Shown piece after piece: positions 33,578 through 45,439 of a stretch of DNA of 64,000 bases. Source of the DNA: Saxidomus purpurata (taxonomy: Eukaryota > Mollusca > Bivalvia > Venerida > Veneridae); contig JAFMSR010000001.1 in assembly GCA_022818135.1 (NCBI GenBank), forward strand, positions 34,998,672 to 35,062,671, given 5' to 3'. Below the pieces are notes generated by a model. That model did no database searches. It was given only the letters and a program-made list of their open reading frames with translations, and was not told where the DNA came from. The first letter of the stretch is position 1. The number at the start of each line of letters is the position of its first letter. A program made the position numbers and the translations under genes.

Positions 33578-34180
33578 AAAAAAACAATTTGTGCAAATAT
33601 CTTTTTGTGTTTTCGCGACGGTTTCAACTGTTTGAAGTAATAATTGACTTAATAAACGCTGTTTGCTTGAAATATATTTTTATCTGTTTTGTTTTTAGGA
33701 AATTCAAGGTGCAAATGATAAATATTGCTGATAGAGGGATGAATTAATATATTAGCTTGTACAGCATATTACAGGTCTGTTGCGCACTTTTCGTTGAAAG
33801 CAAATATGGGTAGTAATATAGTTTTGTGATCCATGTGATGGATTAGCTCTTGTTGCAATCGGATGACACTCATGCTACTAAGATAATGACCCTTTTACTA
33901 TATAAATTTGTATAGTAGTTGCTCACACTCGTCTTTTAATTTTAAATACGCACATAAAGAAGGACAACTCTAATTTGTTAGTAGTATGTTTTTATACGAC
34001 GTCAGTAATGTAATGTCATTGACGTAATTAATGTCGTTGACTACTAAGTTTCTGAGGAAACATCCAAATTTGGTATTGTGGTTGAACGAAATCAGATTTT
34101 ACATTGTTCGGCCCATTGAAATAAGATTCGTACGGTACTCGTATCAGTTACCTTCAAAATTTAATGTCTCAATATTATAG

Positions 34181-34283
34181 GCAAACGTCAAAAGAGGACT
34201 GCCATCAAAAGATGAAATACAGGTCCTTTTATTCTCATATGAAAATGTTCGAAAATTGAAGCAGACCTCGCAATCGAAATAGA
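34181..34283 (+). CDS. Exon D of unknown gene, copy 1 (frameshifted)
   Basis: Acceptor ATTATAG, frame ANVKRGLPSKDEIQVLLFSY then ENVRK, after which a missing T in an ATTT run (near 34255) shifts the frame. The other copy reads KFEADLAVEIE there. Donor probably AGA|GTAATT, which in the intact frame ends in phase 2, whereas exon E reads from phase 0, so an intervening exon is not yet seen. The deletion would kill the protein if real; a homopolymer sequencing error is equally possible. Confidence 0.55.
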
Positions 34284-34329
34284 GTAATTATGTTTCGTGG
34301 CTAGTCTCTTTTTTATCTTGTACATTCGT

Positions 34330-34960
34330 TCTGACCCTACACCGTTTCTCCGGTGACAGCAATGGTCAATTTGAGATCCTTCTTCCTGCCATTCAACTCC
34401 TGCTCAAGGATGGTACAAGCTGGCCACACATTAGGATATGCAAACTCTATCAGGAAAGATAAAATCATCAAATAGTTATTAATTACATTGGAATTAGCGT
34501 ACGGCAAGAAAGTACCGTTCGAATATCGTGCAGCTAATGGATGCAAATAGGAGAAATCCTCTGAGTTTATTGGGCACCAATTAAAAGCAAATAATAGTTT
34601 CCGAGTTCAGCCCCTTTCCAATCATATGTATCGTTTCGACAATATTATAAACCTTGGAACAATGTACAGAAAACATATCAAGATCAATGAAATCAATAAA
34701 CCCTTCTCCATATGGGTGTGACAGGTTGGTAATCACTTTCAACCCACCTGAATTTTTGATGACTAATCCGATAGGTTTTACACTTAAATTAGGAAACAGT
34801 ATATGAAACTTGACCACATGTGTAATTTCTTTTCTTAATTTTGTTTGATTTATATCATTTTGCTCCGAAGCGGTCAAGTAGACCGAATTACTTGAGCATC
34901 TTCTCCTCTCTAAATCCAGCCAATGAACATTTCCTTTCTATATATTTTTAACCATTTTAA
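34330..34960 (-). mobile_element. DIRS-like reverse transcriptase remnant (antisense in intron), copy 1
   Basis: On the minus strand, 34877 downward reads KEITHVVKFHILFPNLSVKP, IGLVIKNSGGLKVITNLSHP, EGFIDFIDLDMFSVHCSKVY, then in another frame FNWCPINSEDFS and ISCTIFER. The order (FPNL..SPIGLVPK..GG.R.I..LS.P, then FR.LP....D, then SISC..FE) is that of DIRS-type reverse transcriptases. Frame changes and stops show decay. It lies between exons D and E in both copies, so it inserted before duplication. Confidence 0.6.
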
Positions 34961-35229
34961 AAGATGTAAGGGAGTAATATTAATTAGCGATTTGCCTAAT
35001 TCTAGCAATTGTCTGCGTAGCACTGAATATTGGCCTTTGGGCTTTTTGTATATCCTGGCCTAAAATGACTGAAAGGACAATGAGTTCTACTCACATAATT
35101 TTATCCAGCTTGATAGGTTTCGTTTTGCCGCTTAAAGAGTTGTCTGCATATACATGTACTGAATAAGATCGTAAGCCAGACGAGAATGCTTATGTATTAA
35201 AATTGAAAACTTGTTTCAGTACTGAGCAA

Positions 35230-35830
35230 GCAAAATATAATGTGACCCAATTCTGCGTGCGTGCCAATTGGGATTGATGCTGCTGCAGATAATTTTGCGG
35301 CTGTGTTAGAGGGAGTTGAATCTGTTCCGATAAATTTATACCAGTTGTTGTTGAAAGTTGATGTCCGGTGGCCAAAGTTATTATTGAATAAGGGGACTGA
35401 TGTTGTTCCAATGAAATTGTTAGGTGATTGGAGCTGATGCTATACCATTGAATTGTTAAACGGTGACAACGGATACTGTCAGCGGATAATGTATTGCTGG
35501 TTGATGAGATCTGATGCAGTCCTTTAGATAAACAATATTTAGATGATGGGATATCATGATGTCCGTGAACATTGTGTATGCTAGTTGTTTGGATCTCGTT
35601 AACTGTCCCGTTATCTTTTTAATGAAAGTAAGATCACGTGCCATCCCGGTTTATTGTTAACAATATTAGTTGATGAGATTATGTGCTGTCCCGGTTTGGT
35701 ATTTAAAAGTTTAGTTGGTGGTTACACATGCTGCCCCGCTGTGTTGCTTTCAATGTTTGGTTGGTGGGATAACATGCCGTCATGTGTTGTTTACAATTCT
35801 ATTTGAATTATCATTTGGTGGGAGCTGCTG
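35230..35830 (+). repeat. Decayed ~45-50-bp minisatellite, copy 1
   Basis: Repeated modules of the form TTGTTAACAATATTAGTTGAT-like, GAG..TATGTGCTGTCCCGG recur every 45-50 bp with strong divergence through the D-E intron. A minus-strand Gln/Thr-rich open frame (35190-35411) is a by-product. Same array at 59470-60025. Confidence 0.5.
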
Positions 35831-36204
35831 ATGATAATGCAAATTGTCCTATGATGGGGATGGTGAAGGAAGTGGAGGTGCGACCCTCTTGAGTCTCGTT
35901 TCGACAGACCGAATGAGGTTGCCATTTTACGCCGAGGCATTTATGATGCTGAATATAAACAACATGACATGTAATTTAATTTGAAAAGTAGAAAAAAAGA
36001 ACCCATGCTTAGTCTTATGATAAACATACTACTGAGATGAATAGCGACTCATGTCAGAAATTTAGGAGGTACATTGAAATTCAGCGGATACTGTTAGACC
36101 TCAATACTTATCTCCCTTCATTGATTACTGGCATTAACTAAAGACAAGCTTGGTCCATATGTAATTAGATGAGGATAGAGTCAATCTACTCTATATTTTT
36201 TCAG

Positions 36205-36598
36205 GCAGCACGTTATACGCAGACTATGACTCTTCATGACACCGTGATGGAACTATACCACAACATACAAGGAAACTTAAAATCAGTTGGAGAAGAACCA
36301 TTTGAGATTGTTTCACCACAACAGATAAAAAACTATCATCAGGGTAACTACGCTGTAAACATACAAACCCGAGAAAACTTGTCTGATGAAGCAACTAACA
36401 TATCAATGGTGAAAAAGCTGACAGAACGGTTTCGCAAGGATAATGATGTTTTGAAATGTGATCTTGAAAAGAAAAACTCCAAACTTAGTCAGTTGGTAGA
36501 AAGAGAAAATGCGCGGGAAAAGCTTCTTCAACAATTGATTATGGAAAATGAAAATCTTAAAAAGAAGCTAGAAAAGCTGAAACCACCAAAAGTATCAT
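36205..36598 (+). CDS. Exon E of unknown gene, copy 1: coiled-coil exon
   Basis: Acceptor TTTTTTCAG, donor TCAT|GTAAGA. The 131-codon frame starts AARYTQTMTLHDTVMELYHN and, after residue ~70, becomes highly charged: KKLTERFRKDNDVLKCDLEK, KNSKLSQLVERENAREKL, ENENLKKKLEKLKPP. Leu/Ile spacing and Lys/Glu content are those of a parallel coiled coil, suggesting oligomerisation. It joins exons F and G in perfect phase (1, then 1), giving a 276-residue C-terminal part. No enzyme motif seen. Compared with copy 2 there are 13 replaced residues and no silent change, eight of them altering charge and clustered in the coiled coil. Confidence 0.8.
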
Positions 36599-36799
36599 GT
36601 AAGAAGTAGATTTGATTATTTAATACAAATTTATTCTGCGTTTGTAGTAATGGTACTATTTGAGACTACATGCACATATTATCATCTTGTTATAACAAAA
36701 CATTTCCATCATCTTCTTTACTCGTCGCTGTAGTTCTCTGAGTATAGTATTCGCTTATGCGTCCGACCTTGTGACTGAGATGGGCCCTTGCCAGGCCAC

Positions 36800-37500
36800 A
36801 CAAAGCCATATCTACTTAAAATCCTTGGTGAATTACCCAAGACTGCACACATATCTTTTAACATGTACTATTCAACGGATGAACAGTCTAAGGCTAAAAG
36901 CACACATGTCAAATGTCTAAATGGCTCCAAGAATGCACCATGGGTAATATATCTTGATAACGAAACTTAAAGACTAACAATTAATAATTACATGTAAGTA
37001 TTAAATGACCCTTGTCCGAATTTAGCATTCAAAGTTTATAGATAAGACAAAATGGGAATCATTTACTATGATCCATAAACTGTAATCATTGCAATTTTGA
37101 AAACTTATTGTCGAAACATTGTCGAGTTATTCGGCGGTTTTTTAAAATGGTTTTTCAATGCAAGATCATTGTGATCTTGACCTTTGACTCATTGACTTTG
37201 AAATAGAAAGAAGTCATCTTATTTTCTGTTCATAAATAATATCCCTACCAAGTTTGAAGTGTCTAGATCAAAGCCTATTATTGAGCAAACCCCGTTTGTT
37301 AGTATGAGGTCACTGTTGCATTAACCCTATGCCTAATTACCTAAAATAAATAGGGTTTATGTACTGCCAGTGTCCAATGTTTGAAAACTCCACATCAAAG
37401 TCTTCTTAAAATTATTGAGCGGAATACGAAGATCTACGGATCACCCAACCGTCCGATCGACAGCTGCAAAGCAATCTACCCGGTGGATTGAGGAGGTGGT
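36800..37500 (+). other. Intron E-F with interspersed-repeat-like DNA, copy 1
   Basis: Contains TGACCTTTGACTCATTGACTTTG and AAGTTTGAAGTGTCTAGATC-type text ending in GACAGCTGCAAAGCAATCTACCCGG, which reads like a dispersed bivalve repeat. No gene. Confidence 0.4.
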
Positions 37501-37784
37501 AAACTATATTATATAAAACAATGATAAAACTATCTATGATTATGTGAACAATATAATAACAACCTCATGCATTTCGGATTGACATGTTAGTAAAGAAACT
37601 CGATTTTAATTAACCACATATTATTTTTGGTGCCTGAGGAGGACAACTTATTATGATGTCTGGCTGACGATTACTCATTGTTTTAAAGTTGAGAAATTTT
37701 TCAGTATAATTTATTTTGCAATACATTTAGATAAAACATGTGACACAAGTAAAAATCACATAAACTAAAACTGCTATATTTCAG

Positions 37785-37997
37785 CAACCATACAGATCTT
37801 CCATTCTCAGCATGGACAATCAATCCGTGACATAGAGGAAGAGCTTAGAAAAATGTTAAAGAACCAAATGAATGGCATCTCTTTCATGCGTCTTTCCAGT
37901 CACGATGATATAGACACTTCGCAGATGCTAATCGTTTTATGCATTGTCACATCAAGAGTTGGTACTGACGCAGCAACTGCTATCAAAGATATCAAAA
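37785..37997 (+). CDS. Exon F of unknown gene, copy 1
   Basis: Acceptor ATATTTCAG, donor AAAA|GTAGGT, phase 1 at both ends. Frame: STIQIFHSQHGQSIRDIEEE, LRKMLKNQMNGISFMRLSSH, DDIDTSQMLIVLCIVTSRVG, TDAATAIKDIK. A hydrophobic strand (MLIVLCIV) followed by SRVGTD and then, in exon G, KTALVLIHV suggests an alpha/beta fold with two parallel strands. From memory this recalls an uncharacterised 'SR-x-GTD' domain of fish and invertebrate proteins; treat that as weak. Confidence 0.75.
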
Positions 37998-37999
37998 GT

Positions 38000-39565
38000 A
38001 GGTTTTAATAAAACAAGTACGGATAAAATTTATAAATCCACGTAAAAGATACAACTTAAAACACTTCGCGGCTGTATTAAGTACGAAATTAAAGGGGCAA
38101 ACCCTAATAATTGTTCGTAAATGTATAAATAAATGAATTAAACAAAAGCATGCATCGAGAAATGTCTAGTTTCTGCACAATAAAATGGCCTTTTATAATG
38201 AATCGAAATTTTATAATAAAACGAAATATAAAGTGAACGTTTAGGGCACTACAATGCATTTTCCTGGTTCACTTTGCATTTTGTTTGTTATTTTAAATTT
38301 ACAGACGATTTTTTCCATAAACGTATTACTTATTGTGTTTATGTTAATTCAAAGTACATGTACGTTCAGTTTTATGATATGCCTTTTGAATATTATATGT
38401 CATGTGTTTGAGGTGTGAATAGAAATACCCGTCCCGAGGGGACCTATCTTTTAAGCGGTAAGGCGTCTCTCCTTATGTGATAAAGTATTTGCTGGTACAT
38501 TGTAAATTGTCTACGTAAAGTTCATTTTTCTGGGTAAGTATCCTTATTACATAACTTGGGTCCTTTTACATTTACCTTATGAAGTTACAAATGTCACAGA
38601 CAATTGTTTACATTACCAGCCGCTAAAAAATGTTCAGTGTGTTACAAATACAGCCATTCTAAAACAGCATGAATGGAAGTTTGCATCAGTAAAACTTTCT
38701 ATAAAATATTGTATAGTTGCTTCGGTAATAAATCTTTGTCCAATATTTTAATTCAGGTGTTTACAAGAACTTGGAATTGCGCGATTAAGACCACACACTA
38801 TTTAGACCGCCACAAACGGACATTTAACAATTTTTAATTACTGTAACGGTAGTTTTATAATAACATTCTGACATGGCCAATTCGTGGCCGAGGCAAGGTT
38901 TTTATTTGAAAGATGGCCATGTGAAAGGACCATTATCCAATGAAAAATTATTAAACCAGAACATGTTTTATATAAACGCATTTCTTTTTGCTAGGTAGCT
39001 TCCCATGAAGTAAAATAAAAAGTCTCAGTAATCAAGAGACAAGTGCAGCTCTTATAAATAAACTATATAGTTTTCAATATGCACATCTCCTCTGAATTCA
39101 AGCCTGTGGCTGCTGTACGCTATATGAAAACGAAAACAAAGGGCAATGATTCCTTGAAAAAACATCGTGCTGATAATATGCGCATCTCCTCTTCATAGTG
39201 AAAATGAAGTTTCACTGAATTCAAGTCGGTGGTTCCTGAAAAATAGCCCGAATACGAATGCACACAAGTGATTTTAATTATATACTATAAGTACATTATA
39301 TTATTATGTGAAGGGCTCATAATTCAATAAGAAATAATGCACAAAACCGAATAATCATGGCTATATGTACATCCTCTGTCGTTTTAATATACATGCACAT
39401 TCGTCTCCGCGCTTTTTCTCAGCAACGATAGACTGGAATTGAACAAATCTTAATGGAAAGTTACTTAGGCCAATTTAGTAATATAACGACGGCAGTATTT
39501 TTTAAAGGAACTCTTCTGTAACATGGACTTAAGTCCAGTCAGTTATTTTTCTATTCTTAATACAG
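38000..39565 (+). other. Intron F-G, no gene seen (copy 1)
   Basis: AT-rich. A direct repeat of CATCTCCTCTTCATAG / GAATTCAAG..GGTGG words near 39080-39240. Conserved at the same level in copy 2. Confidence 0.4.
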
Positions 39566-39789
39566 ATCCTGCAAAAACTGCATTAGTGCTTATTCATGTG
39601 AAGGAGGGTCATGCCTTGTCTAATCAAATGAGTACAAGCATTCTTACAGACGGGAAGTTCAAGAACTTAGGTGGAATATTCGACTTGGTATACGTATTTG
39701 AAAAAGGCATCTACGCATGTGTAATGAACGACGTTGCGCTGGATGGCATATGCAAATATATAAAAAGTAACATGTCCAAAAAACACTAG
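39566..39789 (+). CDS. Exon G (terminal) of unknown gene, copy 1
   Basis: Acceptor TAATACAG; with the A from exon F the frame reads NPAKTALVLIHVKEGHALSN, QMSTSILTDGKFKNLGGIFD, LVYVFEKGIYACVMNDVALD, GICKYIKSNMSKKH and a TAG at 39787. Hydrophobic strands alternate with short polar loops. The end is positively charged. Copy 2 exon starts at 63827 and is cut by the window end. Within the shared 174 bp there are three replacements (V/A, E/D, V/A) and one silent change. Confidence 0.75.
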
Positions 39790-40223
39790 GCGTCTACTTG
39801 AAAAGAGATAAAACACTCCAGGCAATGACTTAAATGTATATACAATTGTACATTTTCAGGAAATTGAAGTTCGATAACAGTATGTTTTGTGTAGAAATAA
39901 TAATAACAGACTTCAGATTGTTGCTATGCTTGACCATGAAACCGTGTAAAAAGTTCACTGCCTACATCTAGCAGATTATATTGTCCTAAAATACATGTAC
40001 ACAATGTATTCATTAAGCGTAAAATGCTGAATAAAAATATTTTCAAAGAACGTCAGTTATTGAACATGAGTACCATGGTGGTCTTATATCGCTTTCATAA
40101 GTACCAGTGCACTTACCTTAGAAAGTAACTTGTTGCTAAAGAGAGTCAGTAGTGGCGAAGGAGGTATCTAGTTGTTAGAGATAGTTATTGGTTGCAAAAG
40201 AAGTCATTGGTCACTAAACATCA
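39790..40223. other. Downstream of exon G, no gene seen
   Basis: Probably 3' UTR then intergenic DNA; AATAAA-type words occur (GAATAAAAAT near 40029) but no firm polyadenylation site can be chosen. Confidence 0.35.
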
Positions 40224-40403
40224 CTAGCTTTCAGGGCACCCCCCCAAGAAAACACCACACAAAGGCAAAGACAACTGTTGCTAGTCAATGGTTGCTAGGG
40301 AAGTCATTGTTTGCAAGAAAATGCTACATGCTGCTTAGGTAGTATGATTGGAAGAAAAACCCCTGGTTGGGGGACCAATGTTTTCGCGGGGAAGAAACCC
40401 CCT

Positions 40404-40478
40404 TGGGGGGGGGGGGGGTGGTTGGGGGGGGGGTGGTGGCTGGGGGTGGGGGGGGGTCTGTGGGGTGGGGGGGGGGGG
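40404..40478 (+). repeat. Guanine-run tract (G-quadruplex-like)
   Basis: A 75-bp stretch that is almost all G on the plus strand, with at least eight runs of three or more G (several of 7-14) separated by T, GGT or CT. Such DNA can form G-quadruplexes. A short C-run (CACCCCCCCAAG, near 40240) lies upstream. The proline- or glycine-rich frames over it are artefacts. Confidence 0.85.
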
Positions 40479-40659
40479 CATAGAGGGATATCACTGCTGG
40501 CTTTTATGAAGTAAGGCATTGCTAATGAAGTCGCCGGTCACAAGTCCATATTGGTGGTTATGGGTAGTAAACGAAAGTCCTTGTTGCTAAATGCTTAGTA
40601 CGTTGTTCGCTGGTTGCTATTGGAAGTCACAGGACACTAGGGTGTTCTTATAACTCCAT

Positions 40660-41500
40660 ATACAGGCAAGGGACTACCCGGCAGGCGTGGGCAATTGTGA
40701 CCTCAGTTGCATGATTTAAACAAACTTAGTATAGGTCTACTAGACAATGCTAGATAACAAATACATAGGCTCTATTCCTTTAGGTCTTGGAGAACAAGAT
40801 TTTTATAAAGGTTTTCCTATTTAAGATTTTGTAAAGCAAGTATCCCCCGGGCAAGGTTAACATTGATCCCAGGACCAATATTTGAACAAACTAGTTAGAG
40901 GTGCAGCTTCATAATGAACATACTAAATATAAAATCTCTAGATCTTGTACAGTATCTAAGCTCTAATTCCGGCGGACGTGGTCAATTTCGACCCCAGGGG
41001 CATGATTTAGGGTCTACTTGACAATGTAACACACCAAATATCTAAGCGCTAGACCATGTGGTTGCAGATAATCTTTAATGGTTTTCCTTTCAAATTCAAT
41101 GTAAAACAAGTGACGCCGGGGGTCACTTGGCAATGCTTTATGCCGACTAGTTTTGTCATATCAAAACTTATTTAAAATCACATGACCCTCCGGGCTGGGT
41201 AAATGTTGACCATGGGGTCATAAGTTGGACAATTTTGGTAGAGGTTCACTAGAAAATGATACATGCCAACTATCTAAGCTCTTGCTCTTGTGGTTTCAGA
41301 GAAGAAGAATTTAAAAGTTGTTCCTACAGAAAACTATGTAAAATCAAGTGACCCAAAGGGTGCTGTCAATTCTGACCCGGGGACATATTTGAACAATGTT
41401 GGTAGAGATATACATGTCAGTGTTACATGCCAAAACATCTAAGCTCTTGACCTTGTGGTTTCAGAGAAGAATAGTTTTGAAATTTTCCCTTTTCATTGCA
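40660..41500 (+). repeat. ~175-bp tandem repeat, about 4-5 decayed units
   Basis: Each unit has, in order: GTCAATT.TGACCCC.GGG, CATGATTT.AACAA, TAGAGGTCTACTAGACAATG, AACACATGCCAAATATCTAAGC-like, CTTGTGGTTTCAGAGAAGA, and a GTAAA.CAAGTGACCCC end. Unit starts lie near 40690, 40865, 40980, 41200 and 41370. A common intergenic repeat type in bivalves, from memory. Confidence 0.7.
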
Positions 41501-44384
41501 ATTACTACCAGAGCCATCCATGAAATGGAATTCTTTAAACACTATTGATCGAGCTTTATACAAAAAACAAAAAAAAACATTCCTGCTAAGTTTCATCAAC
41601 ATTGTTCAGATGCCATTTGAAGCAAATATGAACGCCGTACATCCAACCATCCTGAAAGCTCACCATGGTCTTTTCGTGTTCAACCTGAGCACTGTGTTAC
41701 AAATAGCTCGAATTAGCACAAATAATCAGCATAGTGGTCTTCTAAAAAAGATAACTATCAACCCATTAATTGTACAACAAAATATTTTATAGATTTCTTA
41801 ATGTTTTACCGCACGGCAACAAACAATTGTTATGTATTTAATCTTTCTAATTTGCGATTAAATGCGATTGTTAATATGTATATATGTTTCTTCACATATT
41901 GGCTTTTACACATTTTCAAAATATCATTATCCCTTGCTTTAATGTATGCATTAGCTGTTTATTTATTCTTTATGTCTTTTGAACTATGCAACAACATGAT
42001 GTAATGTATTGCTACCTAAAATATAATGCCCGAATGTTGTCCTTAATTTTTCGCGTAAATAGGTCATACCATTGTTAAAATCCATTTGTACTCATAACCT
42101 TGATTAATACTAATGTTTTAGCACAGTTTAAGTTCACAAAATTGTTGTGTAAAATTGTATTTTTGCATTCCAGGCATTGATGGCACTTGCTGTCAAGCTG
42201 AAAATATTCGCCATGTTGACTATTTTAGTAACGGCGAATTAATCTTTCCAAAATGGCTTTTTTATTTCATGTAGTATTATGTATACACGCAACAGTGTCG
42301 TTTTTTGACTGAATCTGTCATTTTATGAGAGTACCATATTTTGAGATACGAGAATGATAAATATTAGGGACTAATTCAGCCACTTATGCGGCAAGTATCT
42401 ATGTTAGAATATCGTCGTTATATACTTTGGTCATGGTTTCAAAGTAGTTTTTAATGCTATTTCAGGTAATATGGAACCACTTTGTATTGTGGTTGATTAA
42501 CTTGAAATATATTATTAATTCTTTGATTTTCCTTTGTCCATCGCAGGGCCCGAGGCCGTATTACTAATATACTGGATTATTGGATGCTGCAATGCAATTC
42601 CATGGTTATAAGTTTTTTGAAAATTCCCCCCACATATTATTATTTGACCTTCATAATTTAAGCAAAATTATCACCCCCCCCCCTTAATGCTAAAGCTTAT
42701 TAAGCTATTTTCAAAGCATATACATGTATATAAGAACTCGTAAGACTAAGTTTGCTTATTTGCAACATATAAGAACTGCATAACCATTGTTTAAGCATCT
42801 GACAGCAGTTTGTTTACCAACAAATAGTATTCATCAAAGTAGTCCCCGTAGCAACTATCGAGCTTTGTCGGACCTGCCGAGATTTTATATCGGTTTTACG
42901 TGACTATCAACCGCACATATATGATTCTTATAGCGAACCAATTAATAGATTATTGAAACAAAATTTTGTGTTTGTCTTTTTCTTTGAGTTAGCTAAATAA
43001 TAAGTCAGGTGGCTTACAGACTTGTGTCAGAGAAGTGGGATGTACTAGTGTAAAAGTACATCACGAATATTTACACCTACATTAACCAGACTGAAACCAC
43101 CAAAACATAGTCGAACCTCAACTTCCTGATTCTACATGGTTTCAAAGTATTTTAATGCTATTTTCAGCTAATATGGAACCAATGTGTACTGTAATTAATT
43201 AACATGATATAGTTTGTTGCGTTATTGAAGAAATACATGTATTCGGTATTGCCTAATCGTAGAATATACTGCTACATTTAGTAAATTAATTGTGTGACAT
43301 GGCGACACCTGATCCTGTAATATAATTCAATGTTCAACATGTTGATCAGTTACAAGAGAGCCACGAACCTCAGGTCCACGTTGTTTTAAACTTTAACCGA
43401 ATGTTATGCTAACTGTTTATTTACCTTTGATTGAAAAAAAAAAACGTTTAGAACAACTAACAGCGAAATGTTTTGATTTTGCTTTGACGAGATGTTAGTC
43501 CTCATTCTCTTGAGTTCAAAAATTTGTTTTAAAACTTCCTTCAAACTGTGGAAATATTACATTGAATGTTAAATGACTATTAGCTCAATCATCGGTTAAA
43601 ATTCGAACAACGATATTTATGATTCTGTAAATGAGAGTGTATGTAGTACATGAACTGTGATTAGTCACAATTCAATTGAAATCACATGGTAAATCGTTCC
43701 ATTGTTAGAAATAATGATTTCATCTTTCACCAACATTCAAGAGTAAGACAGGACGATAATAAATAAGCGTGGTGATTTCCGTCATCGTTATGTATCACCA
43801 ACGCCGGTAGTGAAAACTCTGAAGAGAAAAAAGGAAAGAAACAGGGGGAGAAGAAGTTGTTATACTTCGCTTCTTTTCTAAGTTCTTTTTTTTCACAGAG
43901 GATAAAGAAATCTCCATTTGTTTCTCTTGCTTTATAGCTTGCTGTCGTATTAAGACAATTAAATGAATCTTTAAAGAAGAATATCTTTAAAATAAAAGGT
44001 GATGAATTGCAACTTCACACTTATTTGATCAGGCTAGCCATAATTTTCAATTTCAAATCGACTGCAGACTTTAGTGAGTTATCTCCCATTAATGTTTCTC
44101 TGATACTATCGGTCCTTTCATTTGGAATACTCCACTTTCATCGCTATTTTTGTTTGTTTTATATTATAGAAATCGAGTTAAAATAGTTGCAACCATTATA
44201 ATCAAACTGAAAAAATACACCTCCCTGCGTACATTTTTTTATTCGATAAACACCGATGTATTTAATTTTGTCTGTCCGGACAATCAAATTAACAATGAAG
44301 TTAGACATTTCCATGTTGAGAACTTGATCATCTCTTTGAAAATTAACGACAGAGTCTAAGTGGACTCCATTTGATAAAACCATC
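41501..44384. other. Intergenic, no gene recognised
   Basis: AT-rich; the short frames at 41496-42004 have no family motif. A run of ten or more C lies near 42674. A repeated phrase TGGTTTCAAAGTA.TTTTAATGCTATTT..G.TAATATGGAACCA occurs near 42433 and 43137 (about 700 bp apart, imperfect). Confidence 0.4.
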
Positions 44385-44700
44385 TTGCATATTAGTCTAC
44401 CTTTTGTAACTCACAAGTCATTAGTCACAAGTCATAGTTGCAAGTCAAAACTCACAAGTTGCAAGTCAAAACTCACAAATCATAACTCAAAACGGCCCTC
44501 CAGGTCCCTTTTAATCACTCACAGGTCATTAGTCAAAACTCACAAGTTGCAAGTCAAAACTCTGGAAATTATAACTCAAAACGGCCCTCCAGGTTCCTCA
44601 TAATTTTGTCTTATGCGTTTTGTGTTATGACTAATGACTTATGTGTTATGACTTATGTGTTATGTGTTTAGAGGGTATGTGTTATGACTTATGTATTACT
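44385..44700 (+). repeat. CACAAGTCAT/ATAACTCA simple-repeat block with two longer direct copies
   Basis: Words CTCACAAGT, TGCAAGTCAAAA and CATTAGTCA are reiterated; the 20-bp phrase CATAACTCAAAACGGCCCTC or its near copy occurs twice (about 44482 and 44570). The right part (TTATGACTTATGTGTTATG) is the complement of the left, so the block can fold back. Confidence 0.7.
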
Positions 44701-44718
44701 TCTAAGACACAGTAGTCT

Positions 44719-44802
44719 CATGGCAAAAACAATGGCGGGCGAAATCTCAATTACTCCAGTTACAAAGGAACGAAATGAAGACGTTTTATTATTGGTGTAC
44801 AA
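44719..44802 (+). CDS. Possible first coding exon, unknown gene
   Basis: ATG at 44719 starts MAKTMAGEISITPVTKERNE, DVLLLVYN and meets a strong donor (AAT|GTAAGT) at 44803. No continuation could be chosen with confidence; the integrase remnant 640 bp downstream is in a different, broken frame. It may be a true initial exon or chance. Confidence 0.3.
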
Positions 44803-45439
44803 TGTAAGTAGTAAATACCTTGATTGTGTAAACTTGTTAACTTATGTATGGTAGCCATATAGTTTGTTATATATCTTTATAATTATGCAAGCGAGCAATA
44901 GGACATTTGATTTTGTGAACACAATGTCTCACTTCATGTTATATTGGCTTCGTTAGTAATCCAGGGGTCGTTTTTTTTTTATTCCTAGCTCAGTCATACA
45001 ACTTGTTATGGAGTAATTTCTAATGACTACAGCCATTCTACCGATAGCAAATACATGGTTATATATGCAATAAGCAGACTTTAGGTACGTTCATTCATAC
45101 AATCCTCACACCATATCGACAAGGCTACATCATTCAACGCAAACAAATTGTCGAAAACATAGCAACATACCATTCTACATAATATTATGTCGTCTTCATA
45201 TATGTGAACGTGTCGTGATATTTGCTAGAATGATGACTATAGATTTCGAATCAATTATAAAATTAGCATGACGAAACAGGTTTGAAATCAGAAATTGTTT
45301 TGCTGTTGTTTGTGATAAATAACATCAAATTATCATTGCGGCAGCTTAACATAGTACTTAAAGTAAAACTTACGACGCCAAACTGGGTACACTTATTAAT
45401 AATATTTCCAAAGACATTGAGACAAGCCGGTCAGTGCAT

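Larger units (their letters stand above)
25537..39789. repeat. Large direct duplication, copy 1
   Basis: Sequence from 25537 onward matches 49545 onward, block after block in the same order: gypsy pol, ~145-bp repeats, exons A to G with introns. The coordinate offset moves between about 23.5 and 24.3 kb because of large indels (intron repeats, a fold-back element in copy 2, a deletion in the gypsy integrase of copy 1). Copy 1 can be followed to the end of exon G; copy 2 runs off the window. Confidence 0.93.

Noticed and set aside
33390..33635. 81-codon plus-strand and 63-codon minus-strand frames near exon C
   Set aside because: They arise from the inverted repeat of the acceptor region and have no motif; not kept in copy 2.
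40304..40519. Proline-rich (minus) and glycine/tryptophan-rich (plus) frames
   Set aside because: Produced by the guanine tract, not a protein.
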